Assembly: GCA_949752745.1 (NCBI GenBank)
Contig: OX457031.1
Coordinates: 8,035,328-8,099,327 of the forward strand
Reading direction: 5' to 3'
From: Protula sp. h YS-2021
Taxonomy: Eukaryota; Annelida; Polychaeta; Sabellida; Serpulidae
Length of the DNA: 64,000 nucleotides
Part shown: positions 47,688-59,580 of the stretch, in pieces
Position numbering within the stretch: position 1 is the first letter of the stretch
How the letters are laid out: each line of letters starts with the position of its first letter
Program-made: the position numbers and the translations under genes
The notes under the pieces: model-generated
Told to the model about the DNA's origin: nothing
What the model saw: only the letters and a program-made list of their open reading frames with translations
Database searches by the model: none

Positions 47688-47761
47688 AGAGAGAGAGGGA
47701 GAGAGAGAGGAGGAAGAGATAGAGACAGAAAAGAGAGAGAGAGGGGGTGAGGGAGAGAGGA

Positions 47762-47819
<58 letters not shown>

Positions 47820-47890
47820 AGGGAGAGGGAGAGAGAGAGAATGGAGAGTGAGACAGAGATAAGGAGAGATAGATAAATAGATAGATACAC

Positions 47891-47976
<86 letters not shown>

Positions 47977-48051
47977 AGAGAGAGAGGGAGAGAGAGAAGG
48001 AGGAAGAGATAGAGACAGAAAAGAGAGAGAGAGGGGGTGAGGGAGAGAGGA

Positions 48052-48107
<56 letters not shown>

Positions 48108-48182
48108 GGAGAGGGAGAGGGAGAGAGAGAGAAGGGAGAGTGAGACAGAGATAAGGAGAGATAGATAAATAGATGGATACAC

Positions 48183-48248
<66 letters not shown>

Positions 48249-48285
48249 CGAATTAAAGAGAGAGCGAGGGAGAGGGAGAGTTACA
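47530..48285. repeat. (GA)n array with 300-bp higher-order duplication
   Basis: GA-rich throughout. A block with 'gagacagagataaggagaga' and 'gatacacagcgacagagaga' occurs at about 47847-47900 and again at about 48140-48195, some 300 bases apart, with like-for-like interruptions between. Ser/Leu-rich frames on the minus strand are artefacts. Confidence 0.97.
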
Positions 48286-48684
48286 ATTACCAGATATTGA
48301 GTTATTTTGAGTCATCCTAACTAACAACGAAACGGACGACCTTCAGGACAACGTTTGTACCACTGGTTAAAAATTCCTTAATTGACGCGTTGATTACAAA
48401 AATAAACTGCAAAATCTCTCGACTTTTGCGTCCCAGTTAACATTGAAAAAAAAATGACTTGGGAATCGACCAATCAGATTCCAGTATTTATATAAGTCAA
48501 GCAGTGATGTTACTTAGGCCTAGATTGATTGGTGCAGGGAATTCCGCATACAATCATTGTAACTTAGGATTGCCAATTAATACAAGTAGCAAGAATGTCT
48601 TGCTGTGAATCCTATTGATAAGATATTACTTAAGTGACTGATATGTTAAAATAATAATAGACACACGTACTCATTTGTAAAATA

Positions 48685-48884
48685 NNNNNNNNNNNNNNNN
48701 NNNNNNNNNNNNNNNNNNNNNNNNNNNNNNNNNNNNNNNNNNNNNNNNNNNNNNNNNNNNNNNNNNNNNNNNNNNNNNNNNNNNNNNNNNNNNNNNNNNN
48801 NNNNNNNNNNNNNNNNNNNNNNNNNNNNNNNNNNNNNNNNNNNNNNNNNNNNNNNNNNNNNNNNNNNNNNNNNNNNNNNNNNNN
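48685..48884. other. Assembly gap, 200 N
   Basis: Exactly 200 N. The ten bases 'ttgtaaaata' stand immediately left (48675-48684) and immediately right (48885-48894) of the gap. Confidence 1.
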
Positions 48885-49399
48885 TTGTAAAATAAAAAAA
48901 ATCCTTATTTTGTATAAATATTTATAAATTCCACGCATAAAATCGAAAATGTGGCTTTTAGTGGTCAATAAATACATGTTGACGTCTAGTAGTAGCCAGT
49001 GTCTCTTGTCTTGCCAGCGGGGGAATATTCTGCATGTCTCGACAGTTGGGATAGGTGGGAAGGGGGTCATCTCTTACAGGATCATTAGAATATAGCATTT
49101 GCAAGTCTCACTACTTCCGTTTGCACCCCGTACATGGGGTAGAGGTACAAACTAGTTCAGCCTCCCAATCCTCTGCGAATTCTCACCGCCAAATCTGTTT
49201 TATTTTAAAAATTGTAAATATGCATTTTATTACAGTGTCTCAATTACAGTTTGAACAAGCTCTGTTCAATATTCAGGCAGTTTATCTTATAGAATAGGTA
49301 AAATTTCGCATGAAAAGAACACGAATAACACCGAACGTTACTGCAGGAAAGGATTGAGGCAGTGTGGTCGGCTGAGAAACTACATAAGTCTAGTTTACG

Positions 49400-49535
49400 T
49401 TGGGAGAGGGGAGAAGTTGCACGGGAGGGGTAAAACTGCACAGGGGAGGGCCTCAAGTTGCACAGGGGAAGGGGCTGTAGATGCGGAGGGGGTTGAAGTT
49501 GCTCGGGGGAGGGATGAAGTTGCACGGGGGCAAGG
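49400..49535. repeat. Short G-rich repeat 'gttgcacggggg'
   Basis: Five to six units of 20-25 bases such as 'gaagttgcacgggaggg'. Frames across it are repeat-derived. Confidence 0.7.
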
Positions 49536-49672
49536 TAGACTGTTACAATGGAGGTCAAAAGCCAACAGAATTCTGTCCAGTGCAAACGAATCCTTCAGCC
49601 AGGTTGCTCTATTAAATAGTGCCCTGGTAGTGAAATCCGTTTAAATTTTTGCGACGGGCTTCTCCCTAAACC

Positions 49673-49963
49673 TCAACAGAACCCCAACCCTTTACTATTA
49701 AGTGACGTGCCATTGTAGGTGGCCGCACAGTCAAACACGACCCTGATCTTTGACTTATTTTTGCCATACACACCATGGTGAGATATGTACCACACTTTTC
49801 CATCGTCTTTTAACAGCTCGTTTTCCTGAACTGCTTCTGCCTAGCCCTTGCGAAACATGTCTTTCATGAAATTTTTATAATCTTTGAGAAGCTTGCGGTT
49901 ACCCGATAATCGTTTCTTTAAAGACTTGAGCCTCTTCTCGGTTTGAGAGCGATTGTCAGGCAT
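49673..49963 (-). pseudogene. BEL/Pao reverse-transcriptase N-terminus
   Basis: One minus frame of 97 codons with a single TAG. It reads 'RLKSLKKRLSGNRKLLKDYK', then 'KVWYISHHGVYGK' and 'KIRVVFDCAATYNGTSLN', which is the very characteristic entry to BEL/Pao RT (W-Y-x-x-H-H-G-V and R-V-V-F-D). The palm with its catalytic aspartates is lost. Confidence 0.85.
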
Positions 49964-50231
49964 AACTATTGAATTTTGAAGAGAAGACCGATTTCATAAT
50001 GACCATTTATAAAATGTTTTGAAGCCTCAACCTTCCTAATAAATTTGTATCTTGTTTTGAATACTCACCTTTGTCGTCGATCTGTCTCTCGGGGAAGTTC
50101 AGATGTACTGAGCTGCAATGCAGACTTTCAAGTCTGTTCAATTCACTACTTGACTGCATCGAAGCAACTGCTGCCCTGTTTACTGTTAAACACCTTTCTG
50201 ATCTTTTTCACCAAGTTATAGCCAACCCAAC

Positions 50232-50609
50232 CTAATGGTGTTTTGACACCCAGTGGGGACCGCGCTTCCTTTTCCTTATTTCTAATGGTACGCTGATTGG
50301 GAAATCTATTCTCCTCAAGAAGGACGATTGAAAGATATCTGTTTCTTGGAACGTGATCCTTGTATCTTTGGTTAAAAGAGGTGGGAGACCAAAACTGTTC
50401 TGACCCCTTAAATCGAAAATCTCCAACCCCTCTATGTCTTGAGATTGCATCAGAAAATCCCTCGCCACAATGGTCAGCGTGACATTTTTCTTTTCACCAC
50501 TGGCTTTCAATTCACCGACCGGCCAGTTTCGCACTAATGAAACTGACACTACTCCCTGTGTCGATGAAAGCGTGGTCTCCACGCACCGGTCTGGACTATT
50601 AATCTTCAC
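50232..50609 (-). pseudogene. BEL/Pao aspartic protease fragment
   Basis: A 125-codon minus frame. 'VSVSLVRNWPVGELKASGEK' is the part just after the active-site Asp-Thr-Gly of BEL/Pao proteases; upstream, the plus-strand bases 50545-50575 encode an altered version of that site. 'FGLPPLLTKDTRITFQ' fits the family's C-terminal segment. Position between gag and RT agrees. Confidence 0.7.
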
Positions 50610-50867
50610 AGGGATAATCGCCAGAGTGCAAAATTGCTTACACTACTTGGGCACACTGCCTTTTCATTATTTCTTCCTCCATTTCTCTATCTCAACCCTT
50701 TCTGGCTGCTTGACCTGTTTTGACCGACTCTTGTACCTTTCGTTCACTGTGAAGCGACGTTGAATGCCTCCCATTACACAAACAATTTTTGTTCTACATT
50801 TTTTTTATTGATGGCCCTTTTCTAAACATCTAAGGCACAATTTATTGCCCAAAACAAGCATTTCTGT

Positions 50868-51164
50868 TCATCCTAGCTTACCTTCTACAGCGACGTCGTG
50901 ATTAGACTTATCACAATGCATGCATTTCTTCTGTTCTTTGCTTGTTGTTCCACATGATGGCTTCTTCTGGCCCTTCTTATGAACTTCCTCAAAGAAGGAC
51001 TGCATCACACTCATGCCGAAAGATGCCGGATCGTTGGCCTTTTTAGCTTCGCTCTCCACGAACCTCAAAAAGTCCTCAAATTGAATTGACTCGTGTGACT
51101 CTTTACGCGTAACGGCAATGCTACGCTGCTTCTCATGTAGATTAGGGTTTGGCATGCTGATCAA
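50868..51164 (-). pseudogene. BEL/Pao gag C-terminal fragment
   Basis: Minus frame with 'IQFEDFLRFVESEAKKAND', the pattern seen in BEL/Pao gag before the zinc knuckle, then a Lys-rich linker and 'CMHCDKSNHD', which is the start of a CCHC knuckle. Upstream gag sequence continues with stops toward 51760 ('YDLEEEEFYWPMKLEK'). Confidence 0.7.
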
Positions 51165-51760
51165 ATTCTCGGAGGTACTCCAATATTGTTACTTCATCCA
51201 AGTCGATTATGGCACTGTTTATCTCTCAAAGAAATAAAGCGTATGGATATAGTGCCCTCGAGTCTTTGGGGCGGATTGTGGCTTACTCTAATGTGCTAAT
51301 GTCCTGGAGACGTATGTTGTAGCAATGATTTCATTACTATCGTATCGATCTTCCGGACTGACCATAGCCTGTTGGAAAGCGTGTTTATCACTATGTGAAA
51401 AACTTGAAATGATATAGTTAGCTTCACCGGATGTATATTGCAACAGCATTGCCATGCGCTCACCGTTGGTTTTCTTAGGTGTCGCACCATTGCCTCTATC
51501 ACTGGACTTTCCTGTTGTGATAAAAAAGACGAGGGTCGTGACAGTGGTTCAGGATTCTCCCGGGTTTCAAAGGCCTTAGCTCTTCTTCGAGAGCCATTCT
51601 CTTCTCTTGTGTTGTCCTTTGGAAAGCCCTTTTCCTTTCTCAAGCTTCATCGGCCAGTAGAACTCCTCCTCCTCCAGGTCATAATTTCTTCCTACATTCG
51701 CGCGAAACGCAAATAACGGAAAATAAACATTATAACTAATTAACAAATACGCCAACACAT

Positions 51761-52556
51761 GACACGTATTAAATGTGAATACCTAATTAAATTTAACCCT
51801 TGATTTTCACTGTAATGTTACTTTTTCCAAATTATCAGATTATGATCTTAATTAAAACATTGAACGTTACTTAAAGACAGCATTAATGATCTAACTTATT
51901 GCAATAACCATGACTATAACTAATTATAATGAATAATCCGTACCGTATTTATATGGGATATAGCTCCCTTAAAACAAGACTCAACCTATTGACTTTCTGC
52001 AATAACAAAATCCTTGACTTGTGAGCTTAGAATTGAGGAATTAATTAACTACTGAACCTTTTATAGATGAACGAATTAATCACAAGAAACCTACACATTT
52101 CCTAATTTCATGAAAAGTGGATGTAAAACAATCCGGATATCACAAAACACACAAGAATACATAGAAGTACATGCAATATTACTCAGGTTTGACATTTAAG
52201 GACAAGCGCATCAATAAGCCAAACAAACTGAGTTTTAATTGAAACGGAATAGAAAATAATATTTCACCGTTACCAATAAATGCGTTTCTGAAGCTTTCTC
52301 AGAAAAACAGACAACACTCATAGCAACCAACATCTTTAAAGAACTTTGACCTTGTAATGTGACACATATCAAGAGGAAGAAAAATTAGCTAAAATCTGAC
52401 CTTTACAGTTATTGTGCAGCCCTCAGAAGTCCGGGCTTGTTTGAGACGGACAGTATAAAATGTCAGCGGTACTCTAGGCAGTAGTTACTCTAGTGTATGG
52501 AAACTCGTATAAATATCATTAAATATGTGACAACTTGTCATTTCTGGTCTGAACAG
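51761..52556. other. Intron sequence, no gene recognised
   Basis: AT-rich DNA before the lectin exon. The last bases are a branch/pyrimidine-type context ending 'ctggtctgaacag'. Confidence 0.5.
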
Positions 52557-52722
52557 GTTGCGCAGTCGTTTGTGATGGGGACGAAACCTCCGAGTACACT
52601 CTGGGTGGTAAAGAGCGTAATTTTGCCGACGCTAAACAGTTCTGTAGGAGCCGTGGTGGTGTGCTTGCCAAAGTGATGACTAACGAACAAGCCAGCTGCT
52701 TCAAAGACAACATCACAATTGG
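52557..52722 (+). CDS. C-type lectin-like domain, first half (exon)
   Basis: 166-base exon bounded by 'gaacag|GT' and 'GG|gtaaga'. It encodes, from its second base pair, 'CAVVCDGDETSEYTLGGKE' followed by 'NFADAKQFCRSRGGVLAKV' and 'TNEQASCFKDN'. This is the N-terminal half of a C-type lectin fold: a strand with the conserved Cys, the first helix with 'A...C...GG.LA.V', and the second helix. It enters in phase 1 and leaves in phase 2. It pairs with the exon at 54,464. The product is most likely a secreted carbohydrate-binding or immune-type lectin. Confidence 0.9.
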
Positions 52723-54463
52723 GTAAGAATCAAGATTCCTCGGCATATCACAGGTGGGTAAGAATCAAGATTCTTGATGCTGTCATATACAGTCAACGAA
52801 TTAGTTCGACAACGCTCTCATACAGCGTTTTAAAACAATCTTCTACCGCGCATTCGGATGCGGATAAAATAGTATTTGCATCAATATCAGAAACAAGTGA
52901 AATCTACATCGATAACGCAACCTGGCATGGCCAAAACGTCGATAACGTGGCATGAACAACCAACGGCATCACATGGATATCTCATGAAGTAACGAAACAA
53001 ATCACGGCTCTTTCGCTACTGTACAGCGAAAAAGAACACTATAGGCGGCAAGGTGTGGGTCACTTGTTAGATACATTCTATTTTACTGCTCTGGGCCTTA
53101 TATGTGTGAACAAAAAACTTGTTGCTAAGTGTTTTTAATAAAGTAGTGACCTTTTCCACGCAAAGTTAACATGTATGCATATAGGAATTTTTAGGATGTT
53201 TCATATTTAAAATATTTTGCGATTTGATAAAGTCATAGCGTCCCGAAGTTTGCTAAATACATAAAGGCGTACATCTGTAAATGTTTCATTCATTGATGTG
53301 GATGTTTGATTTTTATGCATGGATAATAAGTTCTTTGCTGCATAGCAAGAACTTCCAAATACACTGCCTTTATGCCCTGTTACTTTAGATTTGAGAATTA
53401 CATACCATAATCTCTGTAATAAGGATAAATTCAAATTTTCGATTAATTCTTATTCGTTTGTCCTTGGTAGTTTCTTTTACTTGGTAGTTTTTTTCTTTAT
53501 GCCGCGAAAAAGGTAAGCTTGCATCCACCGTGTGTAGGCCACATTTGACATGATTGGACATACAATCTGTCTCGCGTCACTGACAGGCGTGGACACACTG
53601 TCTGTGTGAAGTCACTGACAAGCGAAGACATGCTACCTTTCAGCTGCCACTGACATGCCGTGTGTAGGCCACATTTGACATGATTGGACATACAGCCTGT
53701 CTCGCGTCACTGACAGGCGTGGACACTTGTCTGTGTGAAGTCACTGACAAGCGAAGACATGCTACCTTTCAGCTGCCACTGACAGGCATAGATACACAGC
53801 GTATGAGTCGCTACTGACAGGCGTAGATATGCAGCCTGTGAGTCGACACGAAGCTTGTGTGCCGTCACTGACAGGCAGGGACACACATCCGATGTGCCGA
53901 CACTGACTGACGTGGATACGCAGTCGGTGTACTTTCAGGCGTGGACACGCAGTCGGTGCATTTTCATTGATAGGCGTAGAAACACGTCCGGTGAGCCGTC
54001 ACTGACAGGCGTCGATACACATCCGGTGAGCCGTCACTGACAGGCGTGGATACACATCCGGTGAGCCGTCACTGACAGGCGTGGACACGCAGTCGGTGTA
54101 TCGCCATTGATAGGCGAGGATACACAGCCTGTGAGCCGTCACTGACAGGTGGGGACGCACATCCGATGGTCCGACACTGATAGGATACATACCATGTGAG
54201 CCGTCACTGACAGACATCACAGATCGCCACTGATAATGTGTTAGATCACCTTCGACGGAATTCAAAATTAACGGCCACCCCTTTAAAAGGCGTTGAACTG
54301 ATGTTGCTGCAATCAATCACACCAAGTCCCATATCTATGAAGCTGGTTGTCAGTAATAACGTTTATGCGATTTTAGTGGCACTGAGTAAATCTATAGACA
54401 CTCCTATTGCCATAAAGAAATAACGAGATCACATTAATCTATGGATGTTTATTTGTGATTCAG
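52723..54463 (+). other. Lectin intron with internal minisatellite
   Basis: 1741-base intron flanked by gtaaga and ttcag. Half of it is the tandem array at 53531-54240. Confidence 0.85.
53531..54240. repeat. Minisatellite of 'gtcactgacaggcgtgga' units
   Basis: Basic units of about 30-45 bases; around 54,000 the step is 35 ('gtgagccgtc' at 53991, 54026, 54061). A larger 130-base block is duplicated at 53531 and 53661. Purely intronic. Confidence 0.9.
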
Positions 54464-54684
54464 TGAACCGCGATGGATTGGACTGAAGAGAACTGAGGAC
54501 TGCACAAATATAGAGGACTGTAAATCCAAGTTCCGATGGATCGATGGTTCAGGGGACGATATCAGCACGACGTGGAAGGACGACGAGCCAGATCGCAGCC
54601 ACAAGTGTGCATTCTTAAGTCACAATCTCTTCTTACGGGCACACCCCTGCAACGATCTAAAGAAATCCATGTGTCGCATACCAA
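54464..54684 (+). CDS. C-type lectin-like domain, second half (exon)
   Basis: 221-base exon from 'ttcag|T' to 'CCAA|gtaagc'. Codons give 'EPRWIGLKRTEDC', 'FRWIDGSGDD', 'TTWKDDEPDRSHKCAFL' and 'HPCNDLKKSMCRIP'. All late hallmarks of the C-type lectin fold are there: WIG (54474-54482), the EPD triplet in the calcium/sugar site (54595-54603, EPN or EPD means mannose-type), and the last three cysteines. The N of the usual WND motif is kept as 'CND' with W replaced. Intron phase matches the exon at 52,557. A further 3' exon with a stop codon was not found; the DIRS copy starting at 54,745 lies in the next intron. Confidence 0.92.
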
Positions 54685-54777
54685 GTAAGCACTCCAGCCT
54701 CAATCAAGCTGAGCGCCCTCGTAGGGCCAGACGATTGTTCATATGGAATTCGCTTATCTCCACTTTTATATATGGTT

Positions 54778-54872
54778 TCCTTCATACTAAGTGAATTCAC
54801 ACACAATAGAAACAATACTTTCCACTGCAGCCCAAATACTCTTGATCAATCTGATAAGCGAATCAGGAGAGC
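54778..54872 (+). repeat. Second DIRS copy, left inverted repeat
   Basis: Matches the reverse complement of 59487-59580 at roughly three of four positions (for example 'gaattca..cacaatagaa' and 'gatcaatctga' against 'ggtcaatctga'). It is diverged, so this insertion is older than the 30-kb copy. Confidence 0.75.
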
Positions 54873-54999
54873 GGGAACTAGGTAAGTACAACACCCCTAC
54901 TGTGTGGTTTGGCAAGCGCACGCCATTCTTTTGCGCAACAAATTTTCACTTGGAAATAAGTTGAGAAGGCACAATTTGTTTTTTAATTTATATAACTAA

Positions 55000-56450
55000 T
55001 AAGAATCTTCTTTGTTCGAAAGAAGCCCCAATTTAGCACTTTGTAAAACAGTAGTTGTTTTTGCTGACAATTAGTCTTTTGTTAGTCCACAGACGTGTGC
55101 CTCGCATTCTCCACTGGATTTACAACCACAACACGGAACACACACCGTAAAGAACTTTTTAGTCGCTTTTCCGGAGCAGTCCACTGTGCCTGTATTGACT
55201 GCAAGCAACCTCCAGCATTCAGTTATCAAGCTGCTGGTCTGTTTTTGCTGCTTTTTATTTCTCCATTTCTGACAACACGGTTCTTCTAGAACTGAGGCAC
55301 CAGTGCTGTCTGGACAAAAATACCTTATCTGTCATTTGAAAAAAAATTGGAAAAACCAGTTCGAGTTTCTCAAATGTCGAGTTGATATCTGGCTTTGTCA
55401 CCTTGGTACGCTCGGTACGTTCCTTTCGCAACTTTCTGTTTTCTTGGGCATTTTAGCTTGTTTCGTTTTCCAGACGATACGTACCAAGAAAGAATGAAAG
55501 CTCATGCATTGTATTCCTCATCGACAAGTGAGACATATGTAAAAATATTTCAAGTTAAGGCAAAAATTTACTTACTGCTTCTAAGTAAAGTCAAGTCAAG
55601 TATAGAGAACTGTCTGTTTACTGACGTTCTTACTTACTAACATCTTACTAACATTATTTTTTTCTCCTTTTTGTCAGTTTGACCTAGTCTAATTTAGAAG
55701 ATCCTCAGAGCGGTCTTCCAATGTGGCTGTTAAATCCAAACACGGTTTGCGACCGTTGTATAGGAATCAAAGGGCTACTGCTCAGCAACGAAACTGGATC
55801 GAGCATCGAATGTGCTAATCTTTTTCCTACGGACTGGGGACATATACCAGAATCATAAGAAGAACCAAAAACGCATGGCCCAATCCTGTAAATCAAACAT
55901 GAGTAGTCCAGGCTTAGATATGCCCAAGACAAGCTCGATTATTTTGGTTTTCCACCCATTCTTCTAGATGTGCGAGTGGAAAACTCAAAGCCAAAGCCAA
56001 AACCTCAATCTCCGAACGGGATCCACGGACAGTGATCGCTAATTATTGAATGGAGCTTGAACAGCCCTGCATGCACAGTCAGCAAAGTAATGGTGAGTAT
56101 AGATCGCCCACCAATCCTCTGACTCCTCCTCTACGCCATTTATAGAGCGTACCGCAGACTCACTTACTCGGTGCCTTCAAGAAGTGGCTGCTTTGGCTAC
56201 TATATCTCTCCCACCTGCAACCGAGACACAGCCTGCGCTATCCGTCTCCATTCCGGTGGCTTCTTCAACTCCACACTCGTCAGTGGTATCTTGGAACCGT
56301 GCGCCGAAATAGAAACGGTACTGGCGAATGAAGAACATCCAAACTTCAACGATCGTCTCGGTCTCTTATCAAAGATCTACAGCTCATCGGGATTCTCACC
56401 GCATTGATCATTTCCAAAAAGATGGAAATGATTGATCTGCTGACAGTGGG
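55000..56450 (+). other. 5' part of second DIRS copy, no readable gene
   Basis: Probably leader and gag remnants by position. I cannot match any frame to the gag of the 30-kb copy. Confidence 0.4.
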
Positions 56451-56502
56451 ATTGGTCTGACTGCATAGTCAGAATTGATCCCAAACAAGACATCCTTTTC
56501 GT

Positions 56503-57130
56503 TTGGGAGAGATGGGATTTAGTCAAGCGCAAACTTATCCAATCGTCAGCTGCCTGGAAAAGATTTCAGACAAACCAGCAGATAAATCTGCAAGCCATGG
56601 GGCCACTGTTAGACTACCTAGTAGCAACAGAGGAAACAGTGTCTATAGGCACGCTACATTATGGACTGTCTCAAAGACTGTTTCACTGCACAACTGGATT
56701 GGCGGTGCGACCCTAATTCTCAGAGACGGCATACCATTCCGTTATCCACCCGATGTAGAAATCCAAATGCACACGTCCCTACAGAGATGGAGGATTTATT
56801 ACCAATGCGAGATGTGGCAAGATGTTTGTCCTCCTGATTTCAAACATATAAAGTGGTAAGAGCTCAGAGTAGTTTGTATAGCCTTACGCAGAGTAGGGAA
56901 AAACAGTCAGGGGCAAAAATGACTTGGTATCCCTAGACAATTCAACGGCAGTAGCTTACTTAATCAAACAAGGAGGTACCAGGTCCATCCAACCGACCTA
57001 TCTGGCATCTAAAGTTCCTCTCTTAGCAAGGCAGAATCGGATCTTGGCACGCCTCATTGCGGGCAAACTCAATGTCTTGGTGGCACTGATCTTCACGACA
57101 GTTCAAGTAATCAAGAATCATTTCGGCTAA
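56503..57130 (+). pseudogene. DIRS RT C-terminus and RNase H remnant
   Basis: Aligns by eye with 34130-34780 of the better copy: 'LVATEETVSIGTLHYG' (for 'LVATEKTVPLGRLHYR'), 'IPFRYPPDVEIQMHTSLQRW' (RNase H start with the catalytic Asp changed to His), 'SLDNSTAVAYLIKQGGTRS' and 'LIAGKLNVLVALI' (catalytic Asp lost). Three frame changes. Dead. Confidence 0.85.
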
Positions 57131-57339
57131 TCCAGCAGTCCCCATGTGGCCATCCTACCATACGCTTGCTTGCCAACGCATGACAACCAAGCTACCTTGA
57201 TAATTTGGCACAGGTCATGAAGAGAAGCTTGAAACTCATAAGGCTTCTGATACCTAGTTAGTCACCTAACACCGTTTGGTTTTCTCTCCAAAGGCGTTGC
57301 AAGCCAGTGACAGTAATCAAAATCCTATTCCATTTTAGA

Positions 57340-58217
57340 CACATCGGCTGTTAATTCAAGCTCATTACAGGCTATGACCCAGGAGAAGACCAAGCCTTAT
57401 CCCGTCTGTTCAGACACTTCAAGGAAACGCTGCTCCTGTTCTGTCAAGGTAAACATAGCTCAGTGGGATTTCGCTCTAGTTTAGATATTTATAAGACGAA
57501 GAGATCTTTCAGTCTTAGCATCGGACAAACAGAGAGATGGAATCCACGCCTAAGACAGAGAATTCCAGAAAGAACACAAGAGGACAGTCTTCCTGGCACC
57601 GACAGCGAACTTTTGGGTAAGAGGCACTATCCTACTCAGGGGATTGGCACATTGGAGCGTATTGTCCTTCCGGCTCTAGAAATGGAGCCAGAAAAGGAAG
57701 ACTTGGTTTTCCTGTGCCCATTCAAGCCCCACATAAGTACTTGCAGATGTCTGACCAACACAAGATAGAAGGTCACAAGGCACTGATTATTTCGTATATA
57801 TCAAATTTCAATAAATATATGTAAAAGCAAACAATCTCTAATTGCATTAAAAGCTCTTGCCACCCACGAGAAATGGCTTAGAGGTTGCAACATCAAAGCC
57901 CTCACGTAAGACGAGTCGCTAATTCATTAAGAGCCTTACTAATGTGTGTTTAACGGAGATTCTTAAAACGGGTTGTTGGTCATAATCCAACTCTTTTGCT
58001 AAGTATTACTTAAAAGAATTCTTCCAGAACGAACTGACGAGACTTATTTTCTGGCTCTGTTCGTGGCTGTTGGTTTGGTATCTGAGACGGTAGTATCTCA
58101 GATAGCATTAGTACTTGTTACAGATACCTACCAAAGCAGAAGAGCAAACCCGAGCAGAAGAAAGGTAGCTTTTCCAAGAATCTTAACAACAACTACAAAG
58201 GCAAGAAACAATCTTAG
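57340..58217 (+). pseudogene. DIRS tyrosine-recombinase remnant, second copy
   Basis: 'NIAQWDFALV' and 'LASDKQRDGIHA' correspond to the recombinase of the 30-kb copy; the first catalytic Arg region is altered. The late part 'FFQNELT' and 'LALFVAVGLVSETVVSQI' follows the nucleophile region, and 58128-58217 keeps the basic C-terminal tail ('LPKQKSKPEQKKGSFSKN') with its own TAG stop. Several stops and shifts. Confidence 0.8.
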
Positions 58218-58604
58218 TCTTGCACTTATCCGGCATCGTTGGTTCTATATCAAGACTGTTTTCGTTTCGACTGACATTTATGCGTGCCCGGAAGTCAATA
58301 CTCTCTTTATATATTGTTAATTTTTTTACACTATTATTAGGCTTCTTGGTTACTCTATACCTACAATGATTAAATATTTTGCTGCTGTGATCGATTTTGG
58401 TTGTTATTTTCATTCTTAAGCTTGGTCGCTAAGGTGAGCTATTTTATTTCAAATTTTATGACATGTCCAGAAGTCCCGAATTGAGTTACGGAGCTCAAGC
58501 GGTATTTTAAATTGACGTATTGTATTGCTTAAGGCATTCTTTTTACATACGAAATGTTTATGTGATCCCAGTATCGCAGTGATTTAGTTATTTAAATATT
58601 TTTG

Positions 58605-58870
58605 TAAGACTCCCACTCAGAGCTTGATTTGGTGGGAGCTCAGTTGTCTCGTGGTCTTGGTTCACGAGTCCCTTTTCATAAGACTCTCACCTAGAGCTTG
58701 TTTTGGTGGGAACTCAGCTGTCTCGTTGTCTCGGTACATGAGTCACATTTTGCAAGACTCCCACTCAGAGCGTGTTTTGGTGGGAACTCAGCTGTCTCGT
58801 GGCCTTGGTACACAAGTTCCTCTTTGTAAGACTCCCACTCAGAGCTTGTTCTGGTGGGATGGGGGAACTG
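58605..58870. repeat. Tandem repeat, 74-bp unit, about 3.5 copies
   Basis: 'aagactcccactcagagctt' recurs every 74 bases (58605, 58679, 58753, 58827). It lies in the 3' non-coding part of the second DIRS copy and is absent from the 30-kb copy. Confidence 0.95.
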
Positions 58871-59406
58871 GGTTTCAGCTAAGTAGGAACTACCTGCACA
58901 ACAAGTTCTTAGTAATTCAGGCTTTCTCAGTTTGCATGTTGTTGGGTAATGTTAGCTGACATTTGTGCTAGATGGTTTACTTCTTGGTACGAATTTTCCT
59001 TTTAGTGAAATTTATTGTTTTCAAGACGCTTGGTTAGCACAAGCCTCCTGTGGGCTTTGTAATCCTTCATAATTCTTATTTGTGCTTGAAAAATGCTTGG
59101 TAAACCTCGGTAATTCTTGGTTGTGCCTGGTCATTTCTTGGTTTTTCTTTTGTGGTCTGACGTTGGCTTTCTTGTGAGATTTGGATTATTGTGCACACGT
59201 ATTCTGTCCTTGACCTATATTTCCAAAATAACAGAAACGAAATCAATTTACCAAGATTCTGATTTGACTTGTACCAAGTCTCATGCGCCAACTTATGCTT
59301 CCATGAGTATTTCATAATAGTTATGATTATCAATGATTTTTAGCAATGAGTTTTCTTGTGTAGTTCAGAATATCAATCTCTCTTGCTCCGGTCTTCTGCC
59401 GCATAT

Positions 59407-59480
59407 ACAAGTGGAGATAATCGAATTCGAAGCTTTTTACGGAGTAAAACTGAGCTTTTGCGACTTCGCTTTCAACATTT
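59407..59480 (+). repeat. Second DIRS copy, internal complementary region
   Basis: 'gtggagataatcgaattcg' is the near reverse complement of the left end at 54745-54768, followed by 'gagcttttgcgacttcgc' like the right-end half of the other copy's region. It directly precedes the right inverted repeat. Confidence 0.8.
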
Positions 59481-59486
59481 AAGGGA

Positions 59487-59580
59487 TAGACCTGATTGGC
59501 CAGTCAGATTGACCGAGAGTATTCGAACTGCGATGACAAAATTTTGCTTCTATTGTGCTTGAATTCAATAAATATGAAGG
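59487..59580 (-). repeat. Second DIRS copy, right inverted repeat
   Basis: Reverse complement partner of 54778-54872. Confidence 0.75.

Larger units (their letters stand above)
49673..51760 (-). mobile_element. BEL/Pao LTR retrotransposon remnant (minus)
   Basis: Minus-strand order gag (51760-50868), aspartic protease (50609-50232) and RT N-terminus (49963-49673) is that of BEL/Pao. LTRs, most of RT, RNase H and integrase are not found. It lies on the opposite strand to the lectin exons, inside the presumed first intron. Confidence 0.8.

Noticed and set aside
47405..48182. Ser/Leu-rich frames of up to 222 codons
   Set aside because: Pure translation of the GA/CT microsatellite.
48630..49070. 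A 146-codon frame crossing the N gap
   Set aside because: Most of it is unknown bases; the frame has no meaning.
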